NCBI RefSeq assembly: GCF_000002995.4
Contig: NW_025062476.1
Span: forward strand, 2,971,001-3,035,000
Length of the DNA: 64,000 bases
Source of the DNA: Brugia malayi
Taxonomy: Eukaryota; Nematoda; Chromadorea; Rhabditida; Onchocercidae
Direction of reading: 5' to 3'
Below are positions 13,116 to 37,652 of this stretch, piece by piece (within the stretch, counting starts at the first letter, position 1; each line of letters begins with the position of its first letter). A program made the position numbers and the translations under genes. The notes under the pieces are model-generated. The model saw only the letters and a program-made list of their open reading frames with translations, was not told the origin of the DNA and made no database searches.

Positions 13116-15617
13116 CGGAAATCTCAGGGATGTGATCAGTCTGCTAAATCATTATGGAGCACTTAAGGCGGCATTGTCATATGTAAAACAAATTTAATTT
13201 AATGTAAGCATCGTCATCCCATACTTTTCTCAGACTTCGGAACGTCAATGAAAGCGACATTTCCACGTTATTTTCCTTTTTTTTTTTATTTGTCAAATCA
13301 GTTTTATTGCTCTAAGCGGTTGAATGTGGAAACGTTTGCATCTTTGCTGTGCTTTTCCCGACATTTTGTTCAAATATAACTCAGTCAGAGTATCAGTGAC
13401 AAATGTCAAATAATTTGCTATCATTAATTTCTTTTCCCTTTTTTTTCAAATACTACCTCTCTTTGTACTGTTTAACTGATTTTAAAGGAAATTTCTTCTT
13501 CTCGTCTGAAGAAATAATTTTTATTTTCAATCACTTTTTGAGATTGTTTCACTTCTGTGACAATCATAAAAATTGATCTAAATCTGACTTTCGGGTGTGA
13601 TTGGATGATTGAAAGAATCGTTACTGATGATTACATAACAGTCAGAACGATTAAATTATTTCAATTCAGCCCTGCAAGCTTTCATCTGGAATACTTAGCT
13701 ACAAACTTTATTCGAGGGGTGCCTTCTGGCCTAGTATTTATGCGAATTCTTTAGTACTGAAATGGATAATATTGTCTAAAACTGCGATTTGAAGATTCGT
13801 AGGCATTTCAGAATTGCATACAAATTTCATATTAAACAGAATGCATCACATGGAACGCCTCAAAAAATATGGACGCATAGAAAAAGAATTGGCTCGTAAT
13901 TTGCTTGCTGAATTTTATGGCACCGCTCTTCTAAGAGTTAGTATTTCAATTTATTGTTTTAAGTCTATTGAAATTTGAACCTTGAACTTTTTTGATATTC
14001 TGAAGCTTAGTCCTTTCTCAAAGAATGCAATGCACTTCTTCCGAGGAGATTTTCTGTCGTCTGATCAGGAAATAAATTTGATGGAGAATTCAGTTCATTG
14101 GTACTGGTGTGATGGCTCAGTTCGTACTCAGTCCCGGAACATCAAGCTCTCCGGTACAAATTAATATCGGTTGGGGACTGGCAATCGCACTATCAGTTTA
14201 TGTTGCATGGGAAACTTCGGGTAACTTACAAAACTTTACGAAGTTGTTCTCTACCTGTTTTTACCTGAAACCATCAAATTAAATAAGGAAAAGTGTAGCT
14301 CATATAAAGAAGCTAAAATGAAAACTCAAATTCTGACTGTTGTGTGTTCCATAAGTGATAAATCCCTGATTTATGTCTTATCGAAAAAGTTTATATTTCT
14401 GCCATTTCGGCTATATACCAAAACTATTGTAACTAGATACTGCTTCAAGTACAAACACTTGCTAGGCTCTTTGTTAGTACCACAGATTAGGACTGTTAGC
14501 ACTTTGAATCGATCCTATTTGGCCATAAGTTTTAGGAATGAAAACTCTTTTTATTGCAACACAATTAGTCCTTTTGCCAACACAATGTTGTATTTGTGTT
14601 TTAGGAATTATTGAAATTGTATGTACAATTGGACTAATTTCCAGGTGGACATGTGAATCCGGCAGTAACAGCTGCTTTATGCATTCTCGGAAAGATATCT
14701 TTCACTCACAGTCTTCTATATTTCATTGCACAAACACTTGGCGCCGCATTTGGCGCAGGGACAATGTATTTAGTTTACAGTGGTAAAGTAAATTTGAATA
14801 TTAAATGTAATTAAGTAAATAACTTCTTCCTGGCACTTACACAACTTTCACGTTTTCAGAGGCAATAAATGCCTTTGATGGAGGAGTACGGGCAATAAGT
14901 GGGCCAAATGCGACGGGAATAATTTTTGCGTCATTCCCACGGGCTTATCTTTCAAATACTGGCGCTTTTATCGATCAGGTTTGTCTTTCTTTTGTTTACA
15001 AAATTCATTAAATCACAACTTAACAATAAATTAGCAAAATAGATTTTCATAGTTAAAATACTGTCCGATTTCGTAGTAAGTTAGTTACTTTTTGTTCGAT
15101 AACTCATTTCAATTTCTCATTCGTAGTTTTAGATGGCTGGCACCAGTCTAATTGGCCTTTTTGTCGCATTCTGCTGCGAACCCAAGAACCAAATACCAAG
15201 AAATTTAATGCCAGCTCTCTTCGGTACAATCGCAACAACAATTTCAATTTGTTGTGGCTTGAATATGGGTTCTCCGGTCAATCCAGCTAGCGACTTTGGG
15301 GCACGGATTTTTGCCTCTTTAATTGGTTATGGCACTCAGCTTTTTACGTCAGTGCTTTAATTTTCCATCAATCTTATTTATTTGAGCAATCTTATTTGCT
15401 CTTTCAAAATTTCCTGAAATTTATCTAAATTTTCATTCTTTCAGATTCCATAACTACTTTTTTCTCGTTCCACTAGTGGCGCCAATTGTGGGTGCTATAA
15501 TTGGCGTATATTTATATCAATTCTTCATCGGTTTTCATATTCCGAAACCGGCAGCAACAGCGGTAAATGTCAACAAAGATAAATGTGAAATGGATCAAGA
15601 AAACGGATTAAGGCAAG
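12547..15617 (+). repeat. Segmental duplication, copy 1 (~3.07 kb)
   Basis: This block recurs in the same orientation at about 46494-49557, with only scattered substitutions and a few small indels. It contains an interspersed element, about 700 bp of upstream DNA and all aquaporin exons up to the last 20 or so bases of coding sequence. Similarity starts at AATGATTTATCCAACATTC and stops after the codons reading GACAAG/GGCAAG near the C-terminus. Confidence 0.95.
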
Positions 15618-15640
15618 TGAAGGAATGCTCTCAGTTATGA
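13841..15640 (+). CDS. Aquaglyceroporin-like channel with NPASD motif (copy 1)
   Basis: MIP-family membrane channel, 296 aa. Exons: 13841-13936, 14094-14220, 14645-14782, 14860-14978, 15133-15347, 15445-15640. The first box is GGHVNPA (NPA at residues 79-81). The second box reads NPASD at 210-214. The Asp typical of glycerol facilitators is present, but the near-universal Arg directly after NPA is Ser213, so pore selectivity may be altered. The start at 13841 gives an N-terminus that aligns with aquaporin 1 around AEFYGT/SEFYGS. A TTTCAG acceptor lies about 30 bases upstream and could be a trans-splice site. The C-terminal tail from about residue 285 is unique to this copy and differs from its duplicate at 47781. 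Exon 1 ends in Arg just inside the first helix; its GTTAGT donor is usable. Confidence 0.9.
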
Positions 15641-17174
15641 AATCGCTGTTATAGTTATTATAATTTTAGATTTCTACGATTTTTCAAATTTCGAAAATGT
15701 CAAAAATTATCCTTTCATATTTAGCAGTTTTAGCGATTCTCGAAAAGTCTAATCAGAAAAACTATTATCAACTCTATAAACTATTATTAGGCTATGATAA
15801 CCTATTGGTGCTAATATAATCTTAAATGTATGTACGAAGTACAAATGTTTGTTGTTCGATCAGTATTGCATAATCAATTGATAAAGTGAACTGAAATAAA
15901 ATTTGAGTAATTTTGTGCTATTTTAATCACTAAATTGCATAATGTTTAAATTTATTGAAAAACATAAATGATAATTGGATGCTTTGTTGAAATTTCTAAT
16001 TATCTATCAAAGGTTCACGTCTCTTTAATTTATTTTATAAATTTAAATATCTTTGGCGATAAAATATATATTTTGATACATTTTTATGCAATTTAAATGT
16101 GCAATGGAAAATGCAACAAATTTCACTCGGAAATTAAGAACCTTTAACCTTTTTTGGGACATCAAATAGGGTGTGACAATTTGACGACTAATGATGTAAA
16201 GTAAGGAAAGTAAACCAATGAAGAATGTATAAATTATGAGGAAGAAAGTTATCACGAAAGTGAATTATACAAAAAAAAAAAATTGTAACTTTTACTTTCT
16301 GCATATAAACCCATTTACTTAAGTATATCCTAAATTGTAAAAATGTAAAAATTTTGAAGAGTTTAAGCTTGTATAAACGAATTTTAGATTAAATGTAAAG
16401 TACTTTCGATGGAAGAAAAAAAAAATTTGATGTATATAAATGAAAATTATAAGTGGAAGAGTTAAGTGCAATTCTTGGCTTTTTTTTTTGCTGATTTTTT
16501 TATCAATAAAACATTATGGGCATCCTGAAATGCCAAATATCTGATGTATTTTGAAGTTTTAAATAAATGTAGATATTAAGAAAGAGTGAATTTGTGAAAA
16601 ATGGAAAAACAATGTTTTTTTTTTTTTTTTTCTAAGAATTATTAATTTTCGGAAAGTTTCGAGATAAATTTTCAGGAAACACGCAATTATCTAAAAGAAA
16701 ATGATTAAAAGTGCTTTTTTTTTTCATCAAAACTATTATAATTTAACGCTGTTTTCTGCGTTCAGTGGAAGAAGCCTTTGTTAAATTTGTTCGTCATTTC
16801 AAAGCATCCCGGTGAAATCGAATAAAATGCTTTCAGAAGCTGAAAAGTAAATTGAAATATACTTACTAGAAGATTTTGCATGTTAAACAAGTTTAAATTT
16901 TAATTTTAATAGCTTAAATTTGCTTAATGTGCATCAAAAATTATCGAATTGTGTTTTTCATATTTGTAAAATTTATTCTGAAAATGAAAAAAAAAAAAGC
17001 AGTATTATTTCTGGAGCGAATTTAATAGTTGTTGTTACTTCCATTTCATTATAATAAATTGAAAATTTTAGATTATTAGAAAAATCAATACTATCGATAC
17101 CATCCAGCAAATGCCTTATGACTTTAGAGGCAAAGTTAAACCGAGATCGAATTACCTTTCGAAAGGATTCTGCA
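15641..17174. other. Intergenic, no gene seen
   Basis: Contains the 3' flank of aquaporin 2 and the upstream flank of the Gr-like gene. Several AATAAA hexamers occur. Frames are short and AT-driven, and I found no paired splice sites with family similarity. Confidence 0.5.
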
Positions 17175-20100
17175 ATGTCCACTCTTTCCCGAGTTTCTCA
17201 TTTTTCTTCAAACCTTTCTGGTAAGCAATAATTTTTTGTTTTATTTGACTTAAAACAAATATAGTCATAACAAATAGGGTAAATGAAATTGAACTAGATA
17301 AAGACACAATCATAAAAATTTCAAAAATTTATTGAAGAATTTAGTAACAATGCAAAATTGTATGTTAACTTAAAATTTATGCTAGTATGATTAGCAAAAT
17401 GTGCGGTAGATATTTTATAAGTTTGATTGAGTTTTGCTATTTCATAAAATTTTTTGACTGTTTTGTTTTGACTTGTAAAGAAATATCATTTTATCAAATA
17501 AGTCTAAAAATCTAATCTAAAAATAAAATATAATGCTAATACTACTGAATCGTATCCATAGACAATTACTGAAGTTTTTTTTTTTTTTTTTTTCTTATTT
17601 CATTAAAAGAAAAAACTTTTTTAGTGTCTTCTCAACGGAGTTATCGTAAAATAGAAGCAATGATGAATCAGCATTATGAAATAATTCTTAAACCACTTTT
17701 TGTATATATGCGTATCCTCGGATTAACTTCCTACACGGAAAATCCTGCATGGCGATATCCACTTATGATTTATAATATTATGATTATGATAATCATGGTA
17801 ATTCTTACTATTATAACATACATTATTACGATTAGCTTAAGAATTTAATTATTTTAATGGCTGCAATTAATTGAAAGCATGAATTTCTGTATTATTATAC
17901 ACATTTCAACCATATTTGTTATTTAAATGCATTAAATTTCTCATAGAATGGTTATTCGGCTTTTATTATAACAGAAATAGAATTTACTGGATTTAATGTT
18001 AACATTGCATTTGCTATTGTTCATGCATGTTACCTTGCAAGGTATGTTTGATGAATATTTGTTTCCTTAGTACATAATGTGGACAACATTGATGACATTT
18101 GACCTTAAAGTATTGTAATGTTATTTTATAGCCATCAAATCAGTCGGCAATGTAATCATTTATCACTCATTCAATTAAGAAATGATATATCAAGCAAATA
18201 TTTTACATGAATTTATTCTTTTTTCATTTTCTCCATTGTCCAAAAGATTATATTCAGTGGTGGGATTTGCTCGTTATTTCTCTTCTGGATGCGAAAAAGT
18301 TTCAATCGATTGATTAAAATTGTTGTACAACAGGTAGCTATACATGATCCAAATTTCAAACATGCCTTACGACTTCATCGGATGTGTAAAATAATGGTTG
18401 GTCTAACTATTTTCTGGGCTATGATAGCTGTTATTACTACAGCTGGTAAGAACTTCTTCATTTTCATATTCAAAAGTTTATAGAAAAATTAACCATACGA
18501 TTTGTCAGAACTTTTTCTTTTTCTATGACTAATAAAATGCAATTATAGCGATTCATAAAAAAACAATTAAAAGTGAAAATAGTGATCTTTGGAATGTTAT
18601 ATTAATGATTATTCACCATTACGTTGCATTTTTGACGCAATCGGCGTTAATGAGTTGGTCTGTATTTTTCGCCTTTCCGTGTTATATTCTTGCAGTTTGC
18701 TTTGATGCATTTATTGATGACATGCATCACGATGGTATAGTTATAGATCATAAGTAAGTAAATCTTATCAGTTATTTCACTTTTTCTTTTTATCATATAT
18801 TTTATGCATAGTTTCTTTAAATTTCAACTTGTTTAATTTTAATATTTGATCATCGACAAACAATGCTTAATTTGAATTTCTAACTTGTATGAAATGCTAA
18901 AATGTGACAATAAACCTTTAAATTAGTTAAAATATAATCCAACTAATTTAGTATCACCGACTAATTGTTGCTAAAATTACTTGTGTTAATTTTAGTTGGA
19001 CAAGTAGCCAAGCAGTTAACCATGTATTGAAATATAAACATCGTTATCGAGTAAGGTGTTTACAAATATTTTTTTTCTTTAATTTTTTTAAACTAAAAAT
19101 ATTTTATCAATGAATAGGACATCAGAAAAAGAACAAAATACAAAAAAAAAAGCAATGAATGGTTGGTTGATAATGTTAAACATTACCAACTAATTATTAA
19201 AGTTAATGAGCTAATTTGAACAATAAAGGTTAACGTTGCATATTTTAACTGTGACTTTGATTATCTAATTAATATTAAATATTCTAAACTGTCAAAGTGT
19301 GACATTGTCGCAATAAATAAAATAATGCTTATCATTAGGAAAGAAAAGCGCAAAATGTAGATAAAGTTCTCATTTTGTTCTTTATTGTACGAGAAAGATG
19401 TACACAATAAAAATATGCGTAGCTTTCATTAAGTGATGTAAAGCAATTTCAGATAATGAGAGAAAGATACTATAGAAATATATAAGAACAAAATTTGAGT
19501 AAAATATTCAATGACTATTGAATATTGATAATCAATACTGGTTATTGGTTGATTTTTTCAACTTTCTCAATATTTTATGAAGTGTACCAAACATTTCAAA
19601 CAATAACAAAACTTGCCTACGGTATAACGAAACTTGTCTACGGTACAAAAAAACTCGCTTACGGTATAATAAAACTTGTCTACGGTATAACAAAACTTGC
19701 TTACGGATAACGAAACTTGTCTACGGTATAACAGAACATATATGATTCAATTATTTTAGGGTCTAAAAAAAACTGCTGATATAATTGAGGAGCAATTCAA
19801 ATATGCAATAGCATATGTCGATGCATTATGCTTTACCGAACTATGCTTCATACTGTATACTTATTTGGAAGATAGAAGTGAAAGTAAAACATGGATTGAT
19901 ACGATATTATGTATACTGTATGCTATTAGTTCATTATTTCATATGACTTTTTTCACTGCACCTGCTTATCGACTTTATGAAAGAGTAATAGTTTAAATAT
20001 ATGTACAGTAGAGTAAATGGCTTGATAACCATCATGCTACCGTATTCAATAGCATAAAAAATTTTCTTTTGAAATTAATTTAATTTTAAAGTATAAAAAT

Positions 20101-21132
20101 TTTTGAAATAGACTTCTTCTGCCTTACATTTGAAAAATGTATTAGCTTTTCTTTTTAATTTTTGTTTCGATTAAAACTTAATATTAGAGTTTAATTTCTG
20201 TAGTACTGTAACGGACACAATATTTAAAATACTGTAATTCGTGTTCTTTCCATATCATCATCATCATGCATGTTTAGAATCAAGCAACCATAGCTATTGC
20301 TACTACAATGTTTCAAAATCAATTAAATCAAAGACGTGATCAATTTCTTGACGTAATTATCTTTTATTATTGTTCACTCGAACTTTTAAATTCAATTATA
20401 GCTTGCTTTATTTTTATTTAAATCTGGTAGTATAAAAATAGAGAATTTATTTTTATGAAAATTTTCTAAAGTTTTTCATGGCTCTTTTCATCAAAAATTT
20501 TCAATTCACAATTTCGACTGTAAAATATATTAAAGTATTCAATCCTGACTTTAAGTACTGAAGATAATTTTAAAAAATCACAGCGTTTTCCAGTGTTTGC
20601 TTTTATTGTTTGTACATAAATTGCAAGTGGCTGAAATAAGTTTTACGGCTGGTGGATTTTTCGTCGTTACACGACAATTGTTTCTGACGGTATTGTTTAA
20701 TTGAGATTTTTAAACATATTAGTCATTTAATATTAAGCCATCTAAATAACGTAACCAAGAAATAGATTAAGTACCAAAAGTACTACTAGTAATCCACTTT
20801 CAAATAATTTATACCCTAACCACATCCTTGATGTGTTTACATACCAAAAATCCCAAAAAGCATCATATTTAAGCTTCCTGATTCTCAGCTATTTAAATTA
20901 GCTTATCAATCTATTATTCCTCTTTTTTAATAAGCTCCTTCATTTTCACTTAAACTTTCAACATTAATTCAAATTTCATTTTCATTTTTCTCTAATTTTG
21001 TTTTTAAACAAAGTTCACTTTTAGCTTGTCTCATTGGTACTCACATATGTTGCCATTATGCTTCAATTTGGACATATACCTAACAGCTGTTCAATTCAGA
21101 GTACTTCAAAAATGAATATTTCAAGTTTGTGA
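17175..21132 (+). CDS. Gustatory-receptor family seven-helix receptor (Gr / GUR / LITE-1-like)
   Basis: Predicted plasma-membrane receptor or ligand-gated channel subunit of the insect Gr superfamily, which in nematodes includes LITE-1, GUR-3, GUR-4, GUR-5 and EGL-47. Ten exons: 17175-17220, 17625-17797, 17947-18041, 18258-18445, 18549-18753, 18996-19050, 19760-19984, 20278-20352, 20594-20689, 21025-21132. Together they encode 421 aa. The C-terminal helix carries TYVAIMLQF at 393-401, an exact match to the TYhhhhhQF signature of gustatory receptors. It follows a short loop and the TAGGFFVV segment. About seven hydrophobic segments are spread over the protein. The start rests on a short first exon of 15 codons whose phase fits; another start is possible. 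Intron 6 carries a minisatellite. Ligand or light sensitivity cannot be read from the sequence. Confidence 0.85.
19607..19733 (+). repeat. Minisatellite of ~21 bp in Gr-gene intron
   Basis: Six imperfect units of the type AAACTTG(C/T)(C/T)TACGGTATAAC lie head to tail in intron 6 of the receptor gene, shortly before exon 7. A frame across the array encodes repeats rich in Lys-Leu-Ala/Val-Tyr-Gly, but it has no start or splice context. Confidence 0.85.
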
Positions 21133-21788
21133 AGTGATAATTACTGTCATTTGCATAAACAATAAGTATTACTTTTGAATTATTTAATCTTTCATTTAAT
21201 GTCAAATGTTACAAATGAAAATGTGATGAAATTTCAAAATTACAAAAATGTATGAACGATATTTGCTTTAGTTGTCACATGTAAATAAAACAGAAAGCAT
21301 AACAATACGATTAGGAGCAAATAAATCCTTGAAATTAAAACAAACAACATTAATCTCCTAAAAAATTGTCTTTGAATCTGAAAGTTTTTAAAAAAGGATT
21401 TTATAAATTAGAAGAAAAGAATTTTGTGAAAGAATTATATCATAAACCATCTTATAATATCAAGGATTTGATATTTAGCTAATTTGAAATGGCAATTTTT
21501 GTTACGTAAACAATTATATAATTTAATTTTAAAAAAATTTTTATTTCTTGACTGATAGATTCGTTCACCCTTTTTTTTCTCTCAAAAAATCAGAAAGAAA
21601 CAATTATCTATGCTTTGATATGTTTTTTAAATCGTACCTTCGTTTTTGTAATTTACTGAAATAACTACAATTCACTAAAGTACTTCAGAAAATCGCATAT
21701 CTTTTTTTGGGAGGGAAGAAAAGAGGGATGGAGAGAGAATATTGAGAAATTGATAATAAAATTTTGATAAATGATAAAGTTTTCATTT
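21133..21788. other. Convergent intergenic gap
   Basis: This lies between the 3' end of the Gr-like gene (+) and the 3' end of the peroxidase gene (-). It would hold both 3' UTRs. No further gene is seen. Confidence 0.6.
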
Positions 21789-31850
<10,062 letters not shown>

Positions 31851-34080
31851 TGATCTGATATTGATTTAAGTTGACTAATCGTTATTCATCAATTAATAAA
31901 TTGACCTGATATATTTGTTGAACACTTCGTTGTAATGACAATAATGCGAGAATAAAGCTAAAGTAAATCAATAACTTCGAGATTCTGAAAAAGTTTTCTA
32001 AATAAATTTAATAACGAAATAAGATGACAAATTACTGTGCATAGAGGTAGAAACAAAATGAATACAAAACAAAAAGAGAGATGCAGTAAATTTGAAATGT
32101 ATTAAATTGGATAAAAGTAGGAATCACTGACAGATCAAAATTAAATTAATAACAATAAAAACTATTTATGAAATGTTAACAATTTTTTGTTTGTTTATCT
32201 TTCTCATTTGTAAATATCACATTACTACTAATTCTGTAAAACGAAATAAAAGTGAGCCAAGAAAAGTATCTTTAACTTTACTCATATACAAAATCATGAA
32301 AAAGAATTGGACATGTCACACATTAATGATTAATATGATTAGATGGCATCGGTTCAATGAATACATATCAAAGTTTCATCTTTTTTCTTTCTTTTAAATT
32401 CGGTTACTTTCCGAAAATAAAGATGTGATATGCATTATCACAAATAATGTATCCAACACCAATGACGGAAATATCATTTGTCCAGTATTTCGTACCTAAC
32501 AATAATCTATCGTCCACCCAAATTCAACCTGTTATTTCGGTGATTTCACCAAATTCGGCGAACACATTATCAGTACAATCCACAATCATTATTTATCATT
32601 CCCTTTCACAAATTCAAACAATCCTTTCGATTTCTGACTGAAGAAAGGATTGATATAAAATTGAAATGATAAAATTTGAGATATCAAAGCCATTTCAAAT
32701 GAGCAATGTTACGAAACGACAATTGTATGAAATGTCATAGGATTTTCTACTCTTCATCTTGTTAATGATCATGTGATCATAGAATTAGTGTTCCATTTCC
32801 TAAAATATCAATTTTGTGAAGATAAATTTTTGGGAATAATGTTTGACTTTTGATAAAAAAAAAAAAAAAAAAAAACTTTCGTCCAACATTTCTAATCCTT
32901 TTATATCAGATTCTCTAACAAATTAATAATAATTCTATTTTCTATACTGACTAGCAATATGAACAAGTTGATTGATTGATCTTATGCATTTCATATTTCC
33001 TGGAAGAATAATTCCTCAAATTATATCGTTCCCTTAAATTTAAGAAGCGTATTGATCTTCTCTCAAATATTAAAATTTTATTATTTTCGGCATTTAAGCA
33101 GTCAATTGTTTTAATTACGTGTGGAACTGAAGAAATAGCATTAAATCCATTAATGTGTAATTAGTTATCCAGTTAGAGAGAATAAAGAATTAAAAAAAAA
33201 AAAACAAAATAGTATGGAAGAATAAAACTAATAAATGGGTGGGTGACAGTAATTCAATATTTTGTAGGGTCACTCGTTGGTGTTAAAAAAATACTATTTC
33301 TGAGATCTTTTTTTTTTTCAGAAAATCTGCAAATTAGTTTTTATTTTCACTTCGTTTCAGTTCTTTTAAGTTGTATAGTTATTTTTCATTTTAACAGTAG
33401 CAGTAAAAAAACAAGTTTCTGTTTTTGTGATATCTCACAATAATTCCAAATAAAATTGTTTAAATAAAAGAGACTACAGAATAAAATAGGATCGTTTCGT
33501 CATAACGAATTTATATCAGCTTGATGGTCTTTCACAATTATAACTACCACATACAATCCTTATAGTTAAATTTATTAAACATTAAGATTTCTTGAATCTT
33601 TTCAACATCTATCTTAACGACTTCAGTAACCCACTATTACGTTCTTCTTCTTGAAATTAGTAGTCATTTATCATATACATATTTAAAACTGTACGGGAGG
33701 TAATCCTTAAATAACTCTACTAGTGCATTACTTAACAAAAAGAGATATATTGAGTTGTTTTGACGAGTTAAGATGGTAAAAAAATAAGTGTAAGATAGAT
33801 TCACAGTGAATTCATAACCAGCAAAGAAGCCAAAGTTTTGAATAATCAATCAAATGTTTAATATGATTTATTTCGAACCATCTCTGCCATAAAAATACAT
33901 ACGCTTAAACGGACACTGAGAAAAAGTACACTGAAAATATATATAAATAATCAAAAAAAAAAAAGAGAATGTTGAAAATGATTCATTTTTGCTGATGTAT
34001 CACATTTGATTGCATATATGCAAATGTAATCTGCAAAATATAAGGAGGTGGCCAAGTAAACTGCAAGTAAAACATAAATT
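31851..34080. other. Intergenic, peroxidase upstream region
   Basis: A region of 2.2 kb between the peroxidase start codon and the AIR-2 stop codon (both genes on the minus strand). It should contain the peroxidase promoter and the AIR-2 3' UTR. No supportable coding region is seen on either strand; poly-A runs occur near 32859 and 33950. Confidence 0.5.
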
Positions 34081-36167
<2,087 letters not shown>

Positions 36168-36183
36168 TCTGCATGTACTGAAA
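36168..36183 (-). promoter_or_regulatory. 3' splice (probable trans-splice) acceptor of air-2
   Basis: On the minus strand TTTCAG ends at 36178, leaving ten bases before the ATG at 36167. It could accept a spliced leader, or it could join the candidate upstream exon ending at 36677. Confidence 0.45.
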
Positions 36184-36676
36184 CTATGCTGCATTTTATG
36201 GATTATATATTACATAGAATTAGATAGACCTCACTTTCAGATCACGTAAAAAAAAAAAAAAAAAAAACAAACATAAATGGCAAAAACCGAAAATCACGTA
36301 ACGTGTAAAAGTAAACGTAAAGAATCACATAAAAAATGAGCAAATAAGGGAACGTATAGATAACTGAGTAGTTAAGAGATAAGATAAGATCAATCGATTG
36401 CTAACCACTAACAATTTTAGTCAAATGATTCAACATTTTTAATTAATAATTTTAGTTAAGTGACAAATGAATCAACACAACCATATATTTAAAATTTAAA
36501 AAAAAAAAAAACTTAAAGTTTAAGTAGGAAGAATTCAGAGGAAAATATGTTTGGTCATATTTCAAACATATGAATTTCGAAGTTTAGATAATAAATAATG
36601 TTGAACTTTTCATCTACTTAATCAAATCAATACCAACCTTATACCACCCATTCACAGGGAAATATTCTCAGCTTAC

Positions 36677-36822
36677 TGCAAAACAGGAAGAAATTTATCC
36701 AAAAATTTAAATTCGGTGAAGAACCGCCATGCAATTCGACATCCCAAATTGTTATTAGTTTTGCGAAGCGAAAATCCGTCGAATTGGAAGGTTCTCATTC
36801 GATTATTTTGCATTTGAGTCAT
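36677..36822 (-). other. Candidate upstream exon of air-2
   Basis: A 48-codon open frame starts at an ATG at 36822 and runs into a perfect GTAAGC donor at 36676-36671. Joined in phase 2 to the TTTCAG acceptor at 36178, it stays in frame with the kinase. It would then encode a longer N-terminus of basic and aromatic residues without recognisable domain. Known short-N-terminus AIR-2 proteins do not need it, and the frame match has a one-in-three chance of being accidental. It could equally be a 5' UTR exon. Confidence 0.3.
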
Positions 36823-37652
36823 TTTTTAACGCATTAATTTGATGACAACAATGAATTTTTCTAAGTTAAATAACTCAAAATTTCTGCTACGACATCCTTA
36901 GCTCCTGGAATTTAGTTTTATAAGATTCTAAGGATGCACATTGTGACATGTTACTGTTTTCAGAAGTTTGAATTTGGATTGTTGATGAATTTTGAAATGA
37001 ACACATACCATAAACGTTGTTTATTTCTAAAGTAGTTTTATTGGATTTTCCATAAGAATGTACAAATATAAACAAAAGTATAAAAATATGGATATTGGTC
37101 AAGAAAAAAAAAAATAACTGTACATGATAAAATGAAGACAATGAGCAGAAATATTTGAAAAGCAAGCAAAGATTACCACAATAAGAAATAAGCAAAGGTT
37201 TTACGATCACGGGGTTCCTGAATATTCCCAAACAAAAGAAAAAAAATGAAACTACTGAGAATGGACAAGGTATAAGTGTGGAGACAGTAACGCATATTTG
37301 CAATTCAAACGGGAAATAGCTTAAATTGAAAATGAAGCATAAAACTGTCCAGTTTATAGAAAATGAAATGAGAAAGTAATATGAATTAGGAGAACATATG
37401 AGGTCTACATTAAAAGAGAATGCCAAGAAAGCTAGCTTTTTGCTAAGAAAAAGATATCATAAAAAACCGCAGGAAACGGGTCACATAAATTCTAGAAGAT
37501 GTAAGCAAAAAGGATGTATAAATCTTAAAAATGAAATTCAACGAACTTTCAGAATTTTTCGCCAAAGAAACCAATTCCTTTTTTTTTTTTTAGAATAACA
37601 TCTTCATTAATATTTCATTCACTAACATTTTAAGCAAGTACCAGATGAATTA
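36823..37652. other. Intergenic, XPC 3' side
   Basis: A 179-codon minus-strand open frame (36887-37426) lies here. It is Phe/Ile/Ser-rich and reads through poly-T stretches, with no recognisable family, so I do not call it a gene. Nothing else is supported. Confidence 0.4.

Noticed and set aside
36887..37426. 179-codon open frame on the minus strand between XPC and air-2
   Set aside because: Composition is Phe/Ile/Ser-rich and it reads through poly-T; no domain, signal or conserved motif is seen. AT-rich DNA gives such frames by chance.
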